Below, one piece after another: positions 36,379 to 46,041 of a stretch of DNA of 64,000 bases. Numbering within the stretch: the stretch's first letter is position 1; the number at the start of each line of letters is the position of its first letter. The DNA is taken from contig NZ_AP019007.1 of NCBI RefSeq assembly GCF_009176645.1, forward strand, positions 3,224,001 to 3,288,000, written 5' to 3'. This DNA comes from Enterobacter oligotrophicus. Lineage in GTDB: Bacteria > Pseudomonadota > Gammaproteobacteria > Enterobacterales > Enterobacteriaceae. The notes under the pieces were generated by a model, which was given only the letters and a program-made list of their open reading frames with translations, had not been told where the DNA came from and ran no database searches. The translations under genes were made by a program, and so were the position numbers.

Positions 36379-36390
36379 AAGGGTATTTTG

Positions 36391-36406
36391 CTGGGGTTTT
36401 ATACAG
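36391..36406 (-). promoter_or_regulatory. LexA (SOS) box of polB
   Basis: Read on the minus strand: CTGTATAAAACCCCAG, matching CTGT-N8-ACAG at seven of eight conserved bases and closely resembling the E. coli polB box. It is 58 bp ahead of the polB start. Confidence 0.85.
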
Positions 36407-36416
36407 TGCCGGTTTT

Positions 36417-36483
36417 GCCGGATGACGCTGCGCTTATCCGGCCTACAGATCCCGCAGGCCCGGTAAGCGCAGCGCCACCGGGC
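36417..36483. repeat. REP pair downstream of araD
   Basis: Palindromes 36417-36446 (GCCGGATGAC...CCGGCCTAC) and 36454-36483 (GCAGGCCCGG...CCACCGGGC) in opposite orientation, just after the araD stop and before the polB LexA box. Confidence 0.9.
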
Positions 36484-36489
36484 GATGAT

Positions 36490-37185
36490 CTACTGCCCGT
36501 AATAGGCCTTCGCGCCGTGCTTGCGCAGGTAATGCTTATCCAGCAGGGTTTGCTGCATATCTGGCAACTGCGGTGCCAACTGGCGGCAGAAAATCCCCAT
36601 ATAGGCGACTTCTTCGAGCACGATGGCGTTATGCACCGCGTCTTCCGCGTTTTTACCCCAGGCAAACGGGCCGTGAGAATGTACCAGCACGCCGGGCATC
36701 TGCGCCGCGTCGATACCCTGCTTTTCGAAGGTTTCGACAATCACGTTACCCGTTTCCCACTCGTACTCACCGTTGATCTCTGCATCGGTCATCAGACGTG
36801 TGCAGGGAATGGTGCCATAGAAGTAGTCCGCATGCGTGGTACCGGTAGCCGGAATGGACTGACCTGCCTGCGCCCAGATGGTCGCGTGACGCGAATGGGT
36901 ATGTACGATGCCGCCGATGGTCGGGAATGACTGATACAGGAGGCGGTGAGTCGGCGTATCGGAAGAGGGCTTTTTCGTGCCTTCGACCACTTCACCCGTC
37001 TCGATGCTGACTACCACCATATCGTCTGCGGTCATTACCGTGTAATCCACGCCCGAAGGCTTGATCACGAACACGCCTTTTTCCCGGTCAACGGCGCTGA
37101 CGTTACCCCAGGTCAGGGTCACAAGGTTATGTTTTGGCAGCGCCAGGTTGGCTTCGAGTACCTGACGTTTGAGCTCTTCTAACAT
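36490..37185 (-). CDS. araD: L-ribulose-5-phosphate 4-epimerase
   Basis: Third step of L-arabinose catabolism, giving D-xylulose-5-phosphate for the pentose phosphate pathway. It has 231 residues, as in E. coli. It is a class II aldolase fold with the zinc ligands in [11 protein letters not shown] (H95, H97) and VHSHGPF (~168-174). It is the last gene of araBAD, separated from araA by a REP pair. Confidence 0.97.
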   Translation of the reverse strand: MLEELKRQVLEANLALPKHNLVTLTWGNVSAVDREKGVFVIKPSGVDYTVMTADDMVVVSIETGEVVEGTKKPSSDTPTHRLLYQSFPTIGGIVHTHSRHATIWAQAGQSIPATGTTHADYFYGTIPCTRLMTDAEINGEYEWETGNVIVETFEKQGIDAAQMPGVLVHSHGPFAWGKNAEDAVHNAIVLEEVAYMGIFCRQLAPQLPDMQQTLLDKHYLRKHGAKAYYGQ

Positions 37186-37198
37186 TGTTGTCTCCAGT

Positions 37199-37264
37199 GC
37201 CGGATGGCGCTTCGCTTATCCGGCCTACAGGATCGTAGGCCCGGTAAACGCAGTGCCACCGGGC
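37199..37264. repeat. REP pair between araA and araD
   Basis: Palindromes 37199-37228 and 37235-37264 in opposite orientation fill nearly all of the 89-bp gap inside the operon. They are closely similar to the pair at 36417-36483. Confidence 0.9.
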
Positions 37265-37274
37265 ATTCCGTGCT

Positions 37275-38777
37275 TTAGCGTTTTGAACCGTAATAGACTT
37301 CATTCCAGCGCAGCGCGTCTTTAAAGGCGGGCAGGCGGGTATCGTTATCAATCACGGTCAGCTCGATGTCGTGCAGCTCGGCGAACTGACGCATGTCGTT
37401 CAGATCCAGCGCGTGGCTAAACACGGTGTGGTGCGCGCCACCGGCCACAATCCAGGCTTCTGACGCGGTTGGCAGGTCTGGCTGCGCTTTCCACAGGGCG
37501 TTGGCGACCGGCAGTTTTGGCAGGGAATGTGGCGTTTCAACCGCATCCACACAGTTCACCAGCAGGCGGAAACGATCGCCCAGGTCAATCAGACTGGCGT
37601 TGATAGCCGGGCCGGTGCGGGTGTTGAAAATCAGACGTGCCGGGTCGGCTTTCCCGCCAATGCCGAGGTACTGCACGTCGAGGATCGGTTTCTCTTCGAC
37701 GGCAATAGAAGGACACACTTCCAGCATGTGCGAGCCGAGCACCAGATCGTTGCCGTTCTCGAAGTGGTAGGTGTAGTCCTCCATAAAGGAGGTGCCGCCC
37801 TGCAGACCGGTTGACATCACCTTCATGATGCGAAGCAGAGCGGCAGTTTTCCAGTCGCCTTCGCCCGCAAAGCCGTAGCCCTGCTGCATCAGGCGTTGTA
37901 CTGCCAGGCCCGGCAGCTGTTTCAGGCCGTGAAGATCTTCAAACGTGGTGGTGAAGGCGTGGAAACCGCCCTGTTCCAGGAAGCGCTTCATACCCAGCTC
38001 GATGCGCGCCGCATCCAGCACGTTCTGGCGCTTATCACCGTTGATTTGTGCTGCGGGCGTCAGGCGGTAGCTGCTTTCATACTCATCCACCAGCGCGCTC
38101 ACGTCGCCATCGCTGATGTCATTGACCACCTGCACCAGATCGCCCACAGCCCAGGTGTTCACCGAGAAGCCGAACTTGATCTGCGCGGCGACTTTATCGC
38201 CGTCGGTGACCGCCACTTCACGCATGTTGTCGCCAAAACGCACCACTTTCAGGTGGCGGGTGTCCTGCTTAGAGACCGCCTGACGCATCCAGGAGCCAAT
38301 GCGTTTTTGCGCATGCCGATCCTGCCAGTGACCCGTCACCACGGCGTGTTGTTGACGCATACGCGCGCCAATGAAGCCGAACTCACGGCCGCCGTGCGCG
38401 GTCTGGTTCAGGTTCATAAAGTCCATGTCGATGCTGTCCCACGGCAGGGAGGCGTTGAACTGGGTATGGAACTGCAGCAGCGGTTTGTTGAGGATCGACA
38501 GGCCGTTGATCCACATTTTGGCTGGCGAGAAGGTGTGCAGCCACACCACCAGCCCGGCACATTTGTCGTCGTAGTTCGCATCGCGGCAGATGTGAGTGAT
38601 CTCATCCGGCGTGGTGCCCAGCGGTTTCAGGACCAGCTTGCACGGCAGTTTGGCTTCTGCGTTCAGCGCGTTAACCACGTGCTCCGCGTGTTTCGTTACC
38701 TGTTGCAGCGCTTCCGGCCCGTACAGATGCTGGCTGCCAATCACAAACCACACTTCATAATTATTAAAAATGGTCAT
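37275..38777 (-). CDS. araA: L-arabinose isomerase
   Basis: Converts L-arabinose to L-ribulose in the cytoplasm with Mn2+. It has 500 residues, as in E. coli. Typical segments are [15 protein letters not shown] near the N-terminus and [15 protein letters not shown] (~306-320), which bears one of the active-site glutamates. It is the middle gene of araBAD, 10 bp after araB. Confidence 0.98.
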   Translation of the reverse strand: MTIFNNYEVWFVIGSQHLYGPEALQQVTKHAEHVVNALNAEAKLPCKLVLKPLGTTPDEITHICRDANYDDKCAGLVVWLHTFSPAKMWINGLSILNKPLLQFHTQFNASLPWDSIDMDFMNLNQTAHGGREFGFIGARMRQQHAVVTGHWQDRHAQKRIGSWMRQAVSKQDTRHLKVVRFGDNMREVAVTDGDKVAAQIKFGFSVNTWAVGDLVQVVNDISDGDVSALVDEYESSYRLTPAAQINGDKRQNVLDAARIELGMKRFLEQGGFHAFTTTFEDLHGLKQLPGLAVQRLMQQGYGFAGEGDWKTAALLRIMKVMSTGLQGGTSFMEDYTYHFENGNDLVLGSHMLEVCPSIAVEEKPILDVQYLGIGGKADPARLIFNTRTGPAINASLIDLGDRFRLLVNCVDAVETPHSLPKLPVANALWKAQPDLPTASEAWIVAGGAHHTVFSHALDLNDMRQFAELHDIELTVIDNDTRLPAFKDALRWNEVYYGSKR

Positions 38778-38787
38778 TATCGTGTCC

Positions 38788-40497
38788 TTAATGAGTCAGG
38801 GTTGCCGTAGTGTCCGCGGTGCTTTTGGCCGGGGCGGCGACAGGGAGATAGTGAAGCTCGGCGCTTTTTGCCCATTGCTGGTAGCGCTGATAAAGTTGTT
38901 CAAAGCGTTGCGCCTGCTGAGCACGCGGCTGGAGGGTGCTTTCGACGGCGCTTGCCATATGCTGCTGCGCGGTGGGGATATCCGCATGGACGCCTGCGGC
39001 CACGGCAGCGAAAATTGCGGCACCCAGCGCACAGCACTGATCGGAAGCCACAATCTGCAGCGGACGGTTCAGCACGTCGCAGCAGGCCTGCATGATCACC
39101 GGGTTTTTGCGGGCGATACCGCCAAGCGCCATCACGTTGTTTACGTCGATACCTTGCCCGGTGAAGCACTCCATAATGGCGCGTGCGCCGAATGCGGTTG
39201 CTGCAATCAGGCCACCAAACAGCGCAGGCGCATCGGTTGCCAGGTTGAGATCGGTAATGACCCCTTTCAGGCGCTGGTTGGCAAACGGCGTGCGGCGACC
39301 GTTAAACCAGTCCAGCACCACCGGGAGGTGATCAAGTGACGGATTTTTTGCCCAGGCTTCGGTGAGCTGCGGCAGAAGCTGTTTTTTGCTGTCGGCAATC
39401 TGGTTTTTCAGTTCAGGATGCGCCGCCGCCAGCTGGTCCAGCGGCCAGCCGAGCACGCGGCCAAACCAGGCGTAGATATCGCCAAACGCGGACTGACCGG
39501 CTTCCAGGCCGATAAAGTCCGGCACCACACTGCCGTCCACCTGGCCGCAGATGCCTTTCACCGCACGGTCACCGACGGTCGTTTTATCCGCCGTCAGAAT
39601 GTCGCAGGTAGACGTGCCGATGACTTTCACCAGGGTATTGGGCTGAGCGCCCGCGCCGACCGCGCCCATATGGCAGTCAAACGCGCCACCCGAAATCGCC
39701 ACGTTCTGCGGCAGGCCCAGTCGCGTTGCCCACTCTTTACAGAGCGTACCAACCGGGATATCGGCGGTAAAGGTGTCGGTAAACAGCGGATATTTCAGGC
39801 TTTTGTTGATGATCGGATCGAGGTCATCGAAGAACGTTGCCGGAGGCAGGCCGCCCCAGCTTTCATGCCACAGGGATTTATGCCCGGCGCTACAGCGGCC
39901 ACGGCGGATGTCCTGTGGGCGAGTGGTCCCGGAGAGCAGCGCCGGAACCCAGTCGCACAGCTCAATCCAGGATGCGGCCGCCTGTGCAACTGCTGCGTCC
40001 GCACGCGTGACGTGGAGAATTTTGGCCCAGAACCATTCACTGGAGTAAATGCCGCCAATGTAGCGCGAGTAGTCGGTTTTGCCTGGCTGATGGCATAAAC
40101 GGGTGATCGCTTCAGCTTCTTCGACGGCGGTATGATCTTTCCACAGCACGAACATAGCGTTCGGGTTGTCGGCAAATTCAGGGCGCAACGCCAGCACGCG
40201 GCCTTCCGCATCTACTGGCGCAGGCGTTGAGCCGGTACTGTCGACGCCAATGCCGACAATCTCAGCACGCTGCGCGTCAGTCAGTTCTGCCAGCACGGTT
40301 TTGATCGCCGCTTCCATCGACTCAATGTAATCACGCGGATGGTGGCGGAACTGGTTGTTTGGCGCATCGCAGTAGCGCCCCTCTTGCCAGCGCGGATACC
40401 ACTCAACGCTGGTTGCTATCTCCTGGCCGGACGTACAGTCCACTGCCAGTGCGCGAACCGAGTCGCTGCCAAAATCGAGGCCAATCGCAATTGCCAT
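38788..40497 (-). CDS. araB: L-ribulokinase
   Basis: Phosphorylates L-ribulose to L-ribulose-5-phosphate. It is a FGGY-family kinase of 569 residues (E. coli 566). The N-terminal [13 protein letters not shown] phosphate loop (~5-17) and a C-terminal ATP-domain segment [14 protein letters not shown] (~455-468) are visible. It is the first gene behind P-BAD and starts 34 bp after the -10. Confidence 0.98.
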   Translation of the reverse strand: MAIAIGLDFGSDSVRALAVDCTSGQEIATSVEWYPRWQEGRYCDAPNNQFRHHPRDYIESMEAAIKTVLAELTDAQRAEIVGIGVDSTGSTPAPVDAEGRVLALRPEFADNPNAMFVLWKDHTAVEEAEAITRLCHQPGKTDYSRYIGGIYSSEWFWAKILHVTRADAAVAQAAASWIELCDWVPALLSGTTRPQDIRRGRCSAGHKSLWHESWGGLPPATFFDDLDPIINKSLKYPLFTDTFTADIPVGTLCKEWATRLGLPQNVAISGGAFDCHMGAVGAGAQPNTLVKVIGTSTCDILTADKTTVGDRAVKGICGQVDGSVVPDFIGLEAGQSAFGDIYAWFGRVLGWPLDQLAAAHPELKNQIADSKKQLLPQLTEAWAKNPSLDHLPVVLDWFNGRRTPFANQRLKGVITDLNLATDAPALFGGLIAATAFGARAIMECFTGQGIDVNNVMALGGIARKNPVIMQACCDVLNRPLQIVASDQCCALGAAIFAAVAAGVHADIPTAQQHMASAVESTLQPRAQQAQRFEQLYQRYQQWAKSAELHYLPVAAPAKSTADTTATLTH

Positions 40498-40531
40498 GGT
40501 GTTGCTCCATCAGAAAAACGGGTATGAAAGA

Positions 40532-40561
40532 ACATTAGAGACTGGGGGCGAAAATCGTCAG
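40532..40561 (-). promoter_or_regulatory. araBAD promoter
   Basis: On the minus strand: -35 CTGACG (40561-40556), an 18-bp spacer, and -10 TAATGT (40537-40532). The E. coli promoter has the same -35, the same spacer length and TACTGT as -10. The -35 abuts the I2 half-site. Confidence 0.85.
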
Positions 40562-40595
40562 GCAGGAACCGCTAATCTTATGGACTAAATTGCTG
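40562..40595 (-). promoter_or_regulatory. AraC sites araI1 and araI2
   Basis: I1 (40595-40579) reads CAGCAATTTAGTCCATA and I2 (40578-40562) reads AGATTAGCGGTTCCTGC on the minus strand. They are adjacent direct half-sites as in E. coli, with the TCCATA and TAGCGG cores kept. Confidence 0.85.
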
Positions 40596-40608
40596 TTGCA
40601 ATGAAAAG

Positions 40609-40624
40609 TGTGACGCTGTGCAAA
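40609..40624. promoter_or_regulatory. CRP site of the ara control region
   Basis: TGTGA-CGCTGT-GCAAA lies 14 bp from I1 between the divergent araB and araC promoters, with the same sequence context as E. coli (a TGTGA arm and a weaker GCAAA arm). Confidence 0.8.
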
Positions 40625-40789
40625 TATTCAATGTGGACATTTCTGCCGCACTTATAGACACTTTTGTTACTGCTCATCTGCCGGTGCTGGCGGAGAAATC
40701 AGGGGGAAAGGCTGAATCATGGCGGACGTAAAAGAGGCGTGATGCTTTTTGGATCTTTGCGCAGGCCATTTTTATACGGCTTTTAACGA

Positions 40790-40806
40790 TATGGACAATT
40801 GGTTTC
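40790..40806 (+). promoter_or_regulatory. araO2 operator
   Basis: TATGGACAATTGGTTTC matches E. coli araO2 and is in the araC leader. It starts 211 bp from the start of I1 in the same orientation, close to 20 helical turns, as needed for AraC looping. The 130 bp between the CRP/P-C region and O2 is poorly conserved, and araO1 cannot be placed confidently there. Confidence 0.8.
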
Positions 40807-40834
40807 CTTCAGGACCGTTGGGAGAATTGAATCT

Positions 40835-41680
40835 ATGGCCGAAACGCAAAACGATCCCTTACTGCCGGGCTACTCGTTTAATGCCCATCTGGTGGCGGGG
40901 CTGACCCCTATCGAAGCCGAGGGTTACCTCGATTTTTACGTTGACCGACCGCTGGGGATGAAAGGGTATATTCTGAACCTCACCGTGCGGGGAGAGGGGG
41001 TCATTAAAAATCACGATCAGCAGTTTATCTGCCGCCCCGGCGATATGCTGTTGTTTCCACCGGGGGAGATCCACCACTACGGCCGCCATCCGGAGGCCAA
41101 AGAGTGGTATCACCAGTGGGTCTACTTCCGCCCGCGCGCCTACTGGCAGGAGTGGCTCTCCTGGCCTGCGATATTCGCCCATACCGGTTTTTATCGCCCG
41201 GATGATGTTCACCAGGCACAGTTCCGCGAGCTGTTCGCGCAGATTATTGAGGCGGGGCAGGCAGGGGGGCGCTATGCCGAACTGCTGGCGATCAACCTGC
41301 TTGAACAGTTACTGCTACGCCGCATGGAGGCGATTAACGAATCGCTCAACCCACCGCTGGATAACCGCGTGCGTGATGCCTGCCAGTACATTAGCGATCA
41401 CCTGGCCGACAGCCAGTTTGATATCGCCAGCGTTGCACAGCATGTTTGCCTCTCACCGTCACGTTTGTCGCACCTTTTCCGCCAGCAGCTGGGCGTCAGC
41501 GTGCTGAGCTGGCGCGAGGATCAGCGTATCAGCCAGGCGAAGCTGCTGCTCAGCACCACCCGAATGCCCATTGCCACCGTGGGGCGTAACGTGGGCTTTG
41601 AAGATCAGCTCTATTTTTCCCGCGTGTTTAAAAAATGCACCGGAGCCAGCCCCAGCGAATTCCGTGCAGGATGTGAATAA
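40835..41680 (+). CDS. araC: Arabinose operon regulator AraC
   Basis: Dual repressor/activator that loops DNA between O2 and I1 without arabinose and activates P-BAD with it. ATG 40835 gives 281 residues starting [12 protein letters not shown]; the longer frame from 40799 would overlap O2 and is rejected. The cupin-like arabinose domain (~10-170) includes the [13 protein letters not shown] segment. The C-terminal two-helix-turn-helix domain (~180-280) is nearly the same as in E. coli. It ends at FRAGCE, lacking the ~11-residue tail of the 292-residue K-12 protein. Confidence 0.97.
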   Translation: MAETQNDPLLPGYSFNAHLVAGLTPIEAEGYLDFYVDRPLGMKGYILNLTVRGEGVIKNHDQQFICRPGDMLLFPPGEIHHYGRHPEAKEWYHQWVYFRPRAYWQEWLSWPAIFAHTGFYRPDDVHQAQFRELFAQIIEAGQAGGRYAELLAINLLEQLLLRRMEAINESLNPPLDNRVRDACQYISDHLADSQFDIASVAQHVCLSPSRLSHLFRQQLGVSVLSWREDQRISQAKLLLSTTRMPIATVGRNVGFEDQLYFSRVFKKCTGASPSEFRAGCE

Positions 41681-41808
41681 ACGGTAAAAAAAGATAAACA
41701 AACAGGTGAACTCAGAACGCGCCCTGTAAACTATTCAGACAATTGATGCCTTGACGCGGCGCAGGGCGCTAAGCAGAATCCCTGATTCGTTTTCTGACTG
41801 GAATAGTT

Positions 41809-42576
41809 ATGCAGGCATTGCTGGAACATTTTATCACCCAGTCCGTTATGTACTCGCTCATCGCCGTGGCGCTGGTGGCGTTTCTGGAATCGCTGGCGCT
41901 GGTCGGGCTGATTTTGCCCGGTACGGTGATGATGGCGGGACTGGGCGCGCTGATTGGCAGCGGTGAAGTTAATTTCTGGCAGGCGTGGATGGCCGGGATT
42001 ATCGGCTGTTTACTGGGCGACTGGATCTCTTTCTGGCTGGGCTGGCGCTTTAAGAAACCGTTGCACCGCTGGTCGTTCATGAAAAAGAACAAAGCGCTGC
42101 TGGATAAAACCGAACATGCGCTGCATCAGCACAGCATGTTCACGATCCTCGTGGGCCGCTTTGTCGGGCCAACGCGTCCGATCGTGCCGATGGTGGCCGG
42201 GATGCTGGATCTGCCCGTCGCGAAATTTGTGGTGCCGAACATTATCGGCTGTGTCTTCTGGCCGCCGTTCTATTTCCTGCCGGGGATTCTGGCCGGTGCC
42301 GCTATTGATATCCCGGCCGATGCGCAAAGCGGCCAGTTTAAGTGGTTATTGCTGGCAACGGCACTGCTGCTGTGGCTGGCGGTATGGCTCTGCTGGCGGT
42401 TATGGCGCAGCGCCAAAGCGAATGTCGATCGCCTGACGCGCTACCTTCCGCGCTCGCGCTTGCTGTGGCTCGCGCCGTTGACGCTGGGCGTGGCAATAGT
42501 GGCGCTGGTCGCACTGATTCGCCATCCGCTAATGCCGGTGTACGGTGAGATCCTGTTGAAGGTGGTGAGCCGTTAA
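41809..42576 (+). CDS. yabI: DedA-family inner-membrane protein
   Basis: A 255-residue polytopic protein (E. coli YabI 254) of the DedA/SNARE-associated family, implicated in phospholipid recycling and envelope homeostasis. Family motifs are the ESLALVGLILPGT start (~25-37), GDWISFWLG (~68-76) and GRFVGPTRPIVPMVAGM (~108-124). Its exact transport role is not established. It converges on thiQ. Confidence 0.93.
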   Translation: MQALLEHFITQSVMYSLIAVALVAFLESLALVGLILPGTVMMAGLGALIGSGEVNFWQAWMAGIIGCLLGDWISFWLGWRFKKPLHRWSFMKKNKALLDKTEHALHQHSMFTILVGRFVGPTRPIVPMVAGMLDLPVAKFVVPNIIGCVFWPPFYFLPGILAGAAIDIPADAQSGQFKWLLLATALLLWLAVWLCWRLWRSAKANVDRLTRYLPRSRLLWLAPLTLGVAIVALVALIRHPLMPVYGEILLKVVSR

Positions 42577-42583
42577 GGTATTT

Positions 42584-42604
42584 CCCTCTCCCACCGGGAG
42601 AGGG
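42584..42604. terminator. Hairpin between convergent yabI and thiQ
   Basis: A 9-bp stem CCCTCTCCC / GGGAGAGGG with a 3-base loop, then GGGTGAGGG. It is the same unit as at 22411-22435. It is probably a bidirectional terminator or an intergenic palindromic repeat family member. Confidence 0.65.
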
Positions 42605-42618
42605 CCAGGGTGAGGGCA

Positions 42619-43320
42619 TCAGACCGCACGAATGCCTAACAGTGAAGATGCCCCCGCTTTACCACTAAGCAGTTCTTCTGTTTCGCCATCCCACAAAATG
42701 CGCCCCTCCGCGATCACCACCGAACGTGGCGCGATGCGTGCGGCATCTTCGATACTGTGCGACACCATCAGCATCGTAAGCTGCTGGCGGCGGCAGATAT
42801 CCTGCACCAATGCCAGCATTTCCTGACGTAACGCGGGATCGAGCGCAGAGAAGGGTTCATCCAGCAGCAGAACCGGTTGTTCGCGCACCAGGCAGCGCGC
42901 CAGCGCCACACGCTGACGTTGCCCGCCGGAAAGCTCGCCCGGCAGCCTGTCGAGAAAGTCGGTTATCCCCATTTGCGCGGCAATGAGCTCCAGCTTTTCG
43001 CGCTGGGCATTGTTCAGCTTGAGTCCCGGATGCATCCCCAGGGCGATGTTTTGTCTAACCGTAAGATGATTAAACAGGTTGTTTTCCTGAAACAGCATCG
43101 ACACCGGACGTTTCGCGGGCGGCGTGCGGGTATGGTCGTGGTTTTCAATCACGATCGCCCCGCTTGCCGGTTGCAGAAAACCGGCAATTAGATTGAGCAG
43201 CGTGCTTTTTCCTGCGCCGCTTGGGCCAAGCACCGCAATCATCTCACCCTGGCGGACGGAGAGGGTAAAACGCATCGGCAGATGCCGGTAAAGCCAGGTC
43301 ACATCAATCAGTTTTAACAT
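42619..43320 (-). CDS. thiQ: Thiamine ABC transporter ATP-binding protein
   Basis: Energises ThiBP import of thiamine, TMP and TPP. The ATG at 43320 gives 233 residues beginning MLKLIDVTW (E. coli 232); a longer frame reading into thiP is rejected. Walker [10 protein letters not shown] (~32-40), signature LSGGQRQR (~128-135) and Walker [13 protein letters not shown] (~147-158) are visible. It overlaps thiP by 17 bp. Confidence 0.96.
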   Translation of the reverse strand: MLKLIDVTWLYRHLPMRFTLSVRQGEMIAVLGPSGAGKSTLLNLIAGFLQPASGAIVIENHDHTRTPPAKRPVSMLFQENNLFNHLTVRQNIALGMHPGLKLNNAQREKLELIAAQMGITDFLDRLPGELSGGQRQRVALARCLVREQPVLLLDEPFSALDPALRQEMLALVQDICRRQQLTMLMVSHSIEDAARIAPRSVVIAEGRILWDGETEELLSGKAGASSLLGIRAV

Positions 43321-44914
43321 CACGCCCCGGAAGTTTTTCGATAACGGTAAATAACGCAAAGCACAGCAGCAGCAGTAACAGCGCAGTAACGGCACCGTCC
43401 TGGCTGCGGTAAGAGCCAATCTGTTGATACAGCCAGAACGGCAGCGTGCGGAAATCTTCATTGCCGAAGAGCGCCACCACGCCAAAATCACCGATCGAGA
43501 GCACGCAGGCAAACGCCAGCGCTTGTGCCAGCGGGCGTTTCAGGGCGCGTAGCTCCACAACCTTTAACCGTTGCCAGCCCTGCATTCCCAGAGACTGACA
43601 CAGCAAAATGTAGCGGTTGTTCACGTCGCGCATCGGGTTTTCCAGCACTTTGAGTGCGTAAGGGATGGCCATCAGGGCGTTGGTGAAAATGACGATGCCG
43701 TCGGCGTTTTCCGGCAGGCCGATGGTGCTGTTGAACAGTAAAAAGAAGCCCGTCGCCAGGACGATGCCCGGCATCGCCAGGATCAGCATCCCCGTCAGCT
43801 CCAGCGTTTGCCCGGCTTTACGGGCGTGGCGGGCGTAGAGTTCACGGCTGCTCCATAAAAGCATCATGGTCAGTATGACGCATAGCAACCCGGCGGCCAG
43901 CGCAATCCGCAGCGAGGTCCAGGTCGCTTGCCAGAGGACTGGCTGTTGCAACACGGACACCAGATTGAGGTTCAGCCCATCGACGATGACCGCCATCAAT
44001 GGCGGGAGCAACAGCAACAGCGCCAGCACGATAAGAAAAACATCGGTGATGCGGCTGTGCAGGCTGTCCTGCGGATCGCGCCAGCCTGCGATTTGATTGC
44101 TGCCTGGTGGAATCGCTTTGCTTAATCGCTGGCTCAGCAACACCAGCGCAAGGCAACAGACCATCTGCACCATCGCCAGCAACGCCGCACGGCCAGGGTC
44201 ATAGTCGTAACTTAACGCCTGATAAATTGCCAACTCAATGGTGGTGGCCTGCGGCCCGCCGCCGAGAGAAAGCACGGTGGCAAAGCTGGCGAAGCAGAGC
44301 ATGAAGATCAGCGCGGCGACGGGCGGGATCTGACGTCGCAGCCATGGCCATTCGACAAAACGGAAGAACGACCAGCCGCGCATGCCGAGCTGGGCGGCAA
44401 TCTGACGTTGTTCGCCGGGGATATTCTCCAGCGCCTGCAAAAAGAGCCGTGTTGCCATCGGCATGTTGAAAAAGATGTGCGCCAGCAGAATGCCCTTCAG
44501 CCCGTAGGGGGAGAAGGTCCACTCCAGACCTAAAGACGCAAAGAGTGAGGCCAGCCAGCCCTGACGACCATACACGCTCAAAATACCGAACACTGCCACC
44601 AGAACGGGCAGGATCAGCGTCATAGCGCACAGACGGAGAAGCGCCTGCCTGCCGGGAAAACGCCTGCGGTAAAGCGATCTGGCGAGGAAAATGGCCGGGA
44701 TCACCGACAGCAGCGCGGAGAGAAATGCCTGCCAGAAAGAGAAGCGAACTACGTGCCAGAGATAACTGTCGTGCCAGAGTGCGGGCACGTCACTTTCTGG
44801 CGCGTTAAACCACAACGCAAGAAATGCGCCCAGACTGACCGCCACCATCAGGATGGCGGCGAGCAGCCCAGGTATTAACCAGCCGGGAATCAGCGGCTGA
44901 CGGCGCGTTGCCAT
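43304..44914 (-). CDS. thiP: Thiamine ABC transporter permease
   Basis: A 536-residue inner-membrane permease with about twelve hydrophobic segments and two copies of the ABC-transporter EAA-type loop ([20 protein letters not shown] near 190 and [18 protein letters not shown] near 440), so it is a fused double permease. It overlaps thiB by 25 bp and thiQ by 17 bp. Confidence 0.96.
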   Translation of the reverse strand: MATRRQPLIPGWLIPGLLAAILMVAVSLGAFLALWFNAPESDVPALWHDSYLWHVVRFSFWQAFLSALLSVIPAIFLARSLYRRRFPGRQALLRLCAMTLILPVLVAVFGILSVYGRQGWLASLFASLGLEWTFSPYGLKGILLAHIFFNMPMATRLFLQALENIPGEQRQIAAQLGMRGWSFFRFVEWPWLRRQIPPVAALIFMLCFASFATVLSLGGGPQATTIELAIYQALSYDYDPGRAALLAMVQMVCCLALVLLSQRLSKAIPPGSNQIAGWRDPQDSLHSRITDVFLIVLALLLLLPPLMAVIVDGLNLNLVSVLQQPVLWQATWTSLRIALAAGLLCVILTMMLLWSSRELYARHARKAGQTLELTGMLILAMPGIVLATGFFLLFNSTIGLPENADGIVIFTNALMAIPYALKVLENPMRDVNNRYILLCQSLGMQGWQRLKVVELRALKRPLAQALAFACVLSIGDFGVVALFGNEDFRTLPFWLYQQIGSYRSQDGAVTALLLLLLCFALFTVIEKLPGRDVKTD

Positions 44915-45873
44915 TCACTTACCCATGCTGCACGCTGCGTGGCGACCTGCTGCGGCGTAAATTCCAGCGACGTTTGCGGTTTGGTCAATTGGTCGAAGCC
45001 TGCTGGCAGCGTCACGTTGGTCACCGGGTACATCCAGTTGCCTGTCGGGATCGCATTCTGGAACGCCGGGGAGACCATAAATTTCAGGAACTTCTCGGCC
45101 AGCTCCGGCTGTTTACTGGCGGCAGTGCGCGCAGCCACTTCTACCTGAAGGTAGTGGCCTTCAGCAAAATTGGCGGCGGCGTAGTGGTCTTTCTTCTCAG
45201 CGATAATGTGGTAGGCCGGGGAGGTGGTGTAGCTCAGCACCAGGTCGCTTTCTCCTTTCAGAAACAGACCGTAGGCTTCGCTCCAGCCTTTGGTGACGGT
45301 CACGGTTTTGGCCGCCAGCTTCTGCCAGGCTTCCGGCGCGTTATCTCCGTAAACTTTCTGCATCCATAACAGCAGCCCTAAGCCAGGCGTACTGGTACGC
45401 GGATCTTCATAGATCACGCGCCATTTCTGGTCGCTTTCGACCAGCTCTTTCAGGCTTTTCGGCGGGTTTTTCAGCTTATTTTTGTCATAGACGAAAGCAA
45501 AGTAGCCGTAATCGAACGGGACAAAGGTATCGTTTTTCCAGCCACCAGGGACGTTAACGGCATCTGCCGCCACGCCGCTTTTGGCGAACAGTTTGGTTTG
45601 CGTGGCGGCTTCCAGCAGGTTGTTGTCCAGCCCAAGCACCACATCGGCTTTGCTGTTTTTCCCTTCCATGCGCAGACGGTTAAGCAGCGAGACGCCATCT
45701 TCCAGCGCCACGAACTTCAGCTCGCAGTTGCAATCAGCTTCAAAGGCTTTTTTAACCACCGGGCCAGGGCCCCAGTCTGCGGAGAAGGAGTCGTAGGTGT
45801 AGACCGTCAGAACGGGCTTAGCAAAAGCAGGCAGCGCAAACAGCGCCAGCAGGGGAAGACATTTTTTTAACAC
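44890..45873 (-). CDS. thiB: Thiamine-binding periplasmic protein
   Basis: Periplasmic receptor for thiamine and its phosphates. A GTG start at 45873, preceded by GAGGTG, gives 327 residues beginning MLKKCLPLLALF, the E. coli length. An upstream ATG would add 16 residues with no family match and would sit in the riboswitch leader. The signal peptide ends near residue 18 (AFA|KPVL). The mature protein starts with LTVYTYDSF. It is the first gene of thiBPQ. Confidence 0.96.
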   Translation of the reverse strand: MLKKCLPLLALFALPAFAKPVLTVYTYDSFSADWGPGPVVKKAFEADCNCELKFVALEDGVSLLNRLRMEGKNSKADVVLGLDNNLLEAATQTKLFAKSGVAADAVNVPGGWKNDTFVPFDYGYFAFVYDKNKLKNPPKSLKELVESDQKWRVIYEDPRTSTPGLGLLLWMQKVYGDNAPEAWQKLAAKTVTVTKGWSEAYGLFLKGESDLVLSYTTSPAYHIIAEKKDHYAAANFAEGHYLQVEVAARTAASKQPELAEKFLKFMVSPAFQNAIPTGNWMYPVTNVTLPAGFDQLTKPQTSLEFTPQQVATQRAAWVSEWQRAVSR

Positions 45874-45905
45874 TTTGCACCTCAAAGTTGAGTGGCAAAG
45901 GATTT

Positions 45906-46000
45906 TGAGCGACAGCCTCAAATCCCTTCGCCGGCGTTATCCGGATCAGGTTCGACGGGTATTATCTCAGCGCACATCAGTGATGCAGCACCCCGTTGAG
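45906..46000 (-). ncRNA. TPP riboswitch (thi box) / SroA leader RNA
   Basis: On the minus strand, the ~95-nt leader of thiB holds the THI element: ACGGGGTGC at the 5' side, CTGAGATAATACCCG (45969-45955), CGAACCTGATCCGGATAA and CGCCGGCGAAGGGA. These form the P1-P5 fold that binds thiamine pyrophosphate and represses thiBPQ when thiamine is ample. The E. coli counterpart accumulates as the small RNA SroA. Confidence 0.95.
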
Positions 46001-46041
46001 AACGGCAGTATTGTAATGATTTGGTGAATATTACGAAAGTG

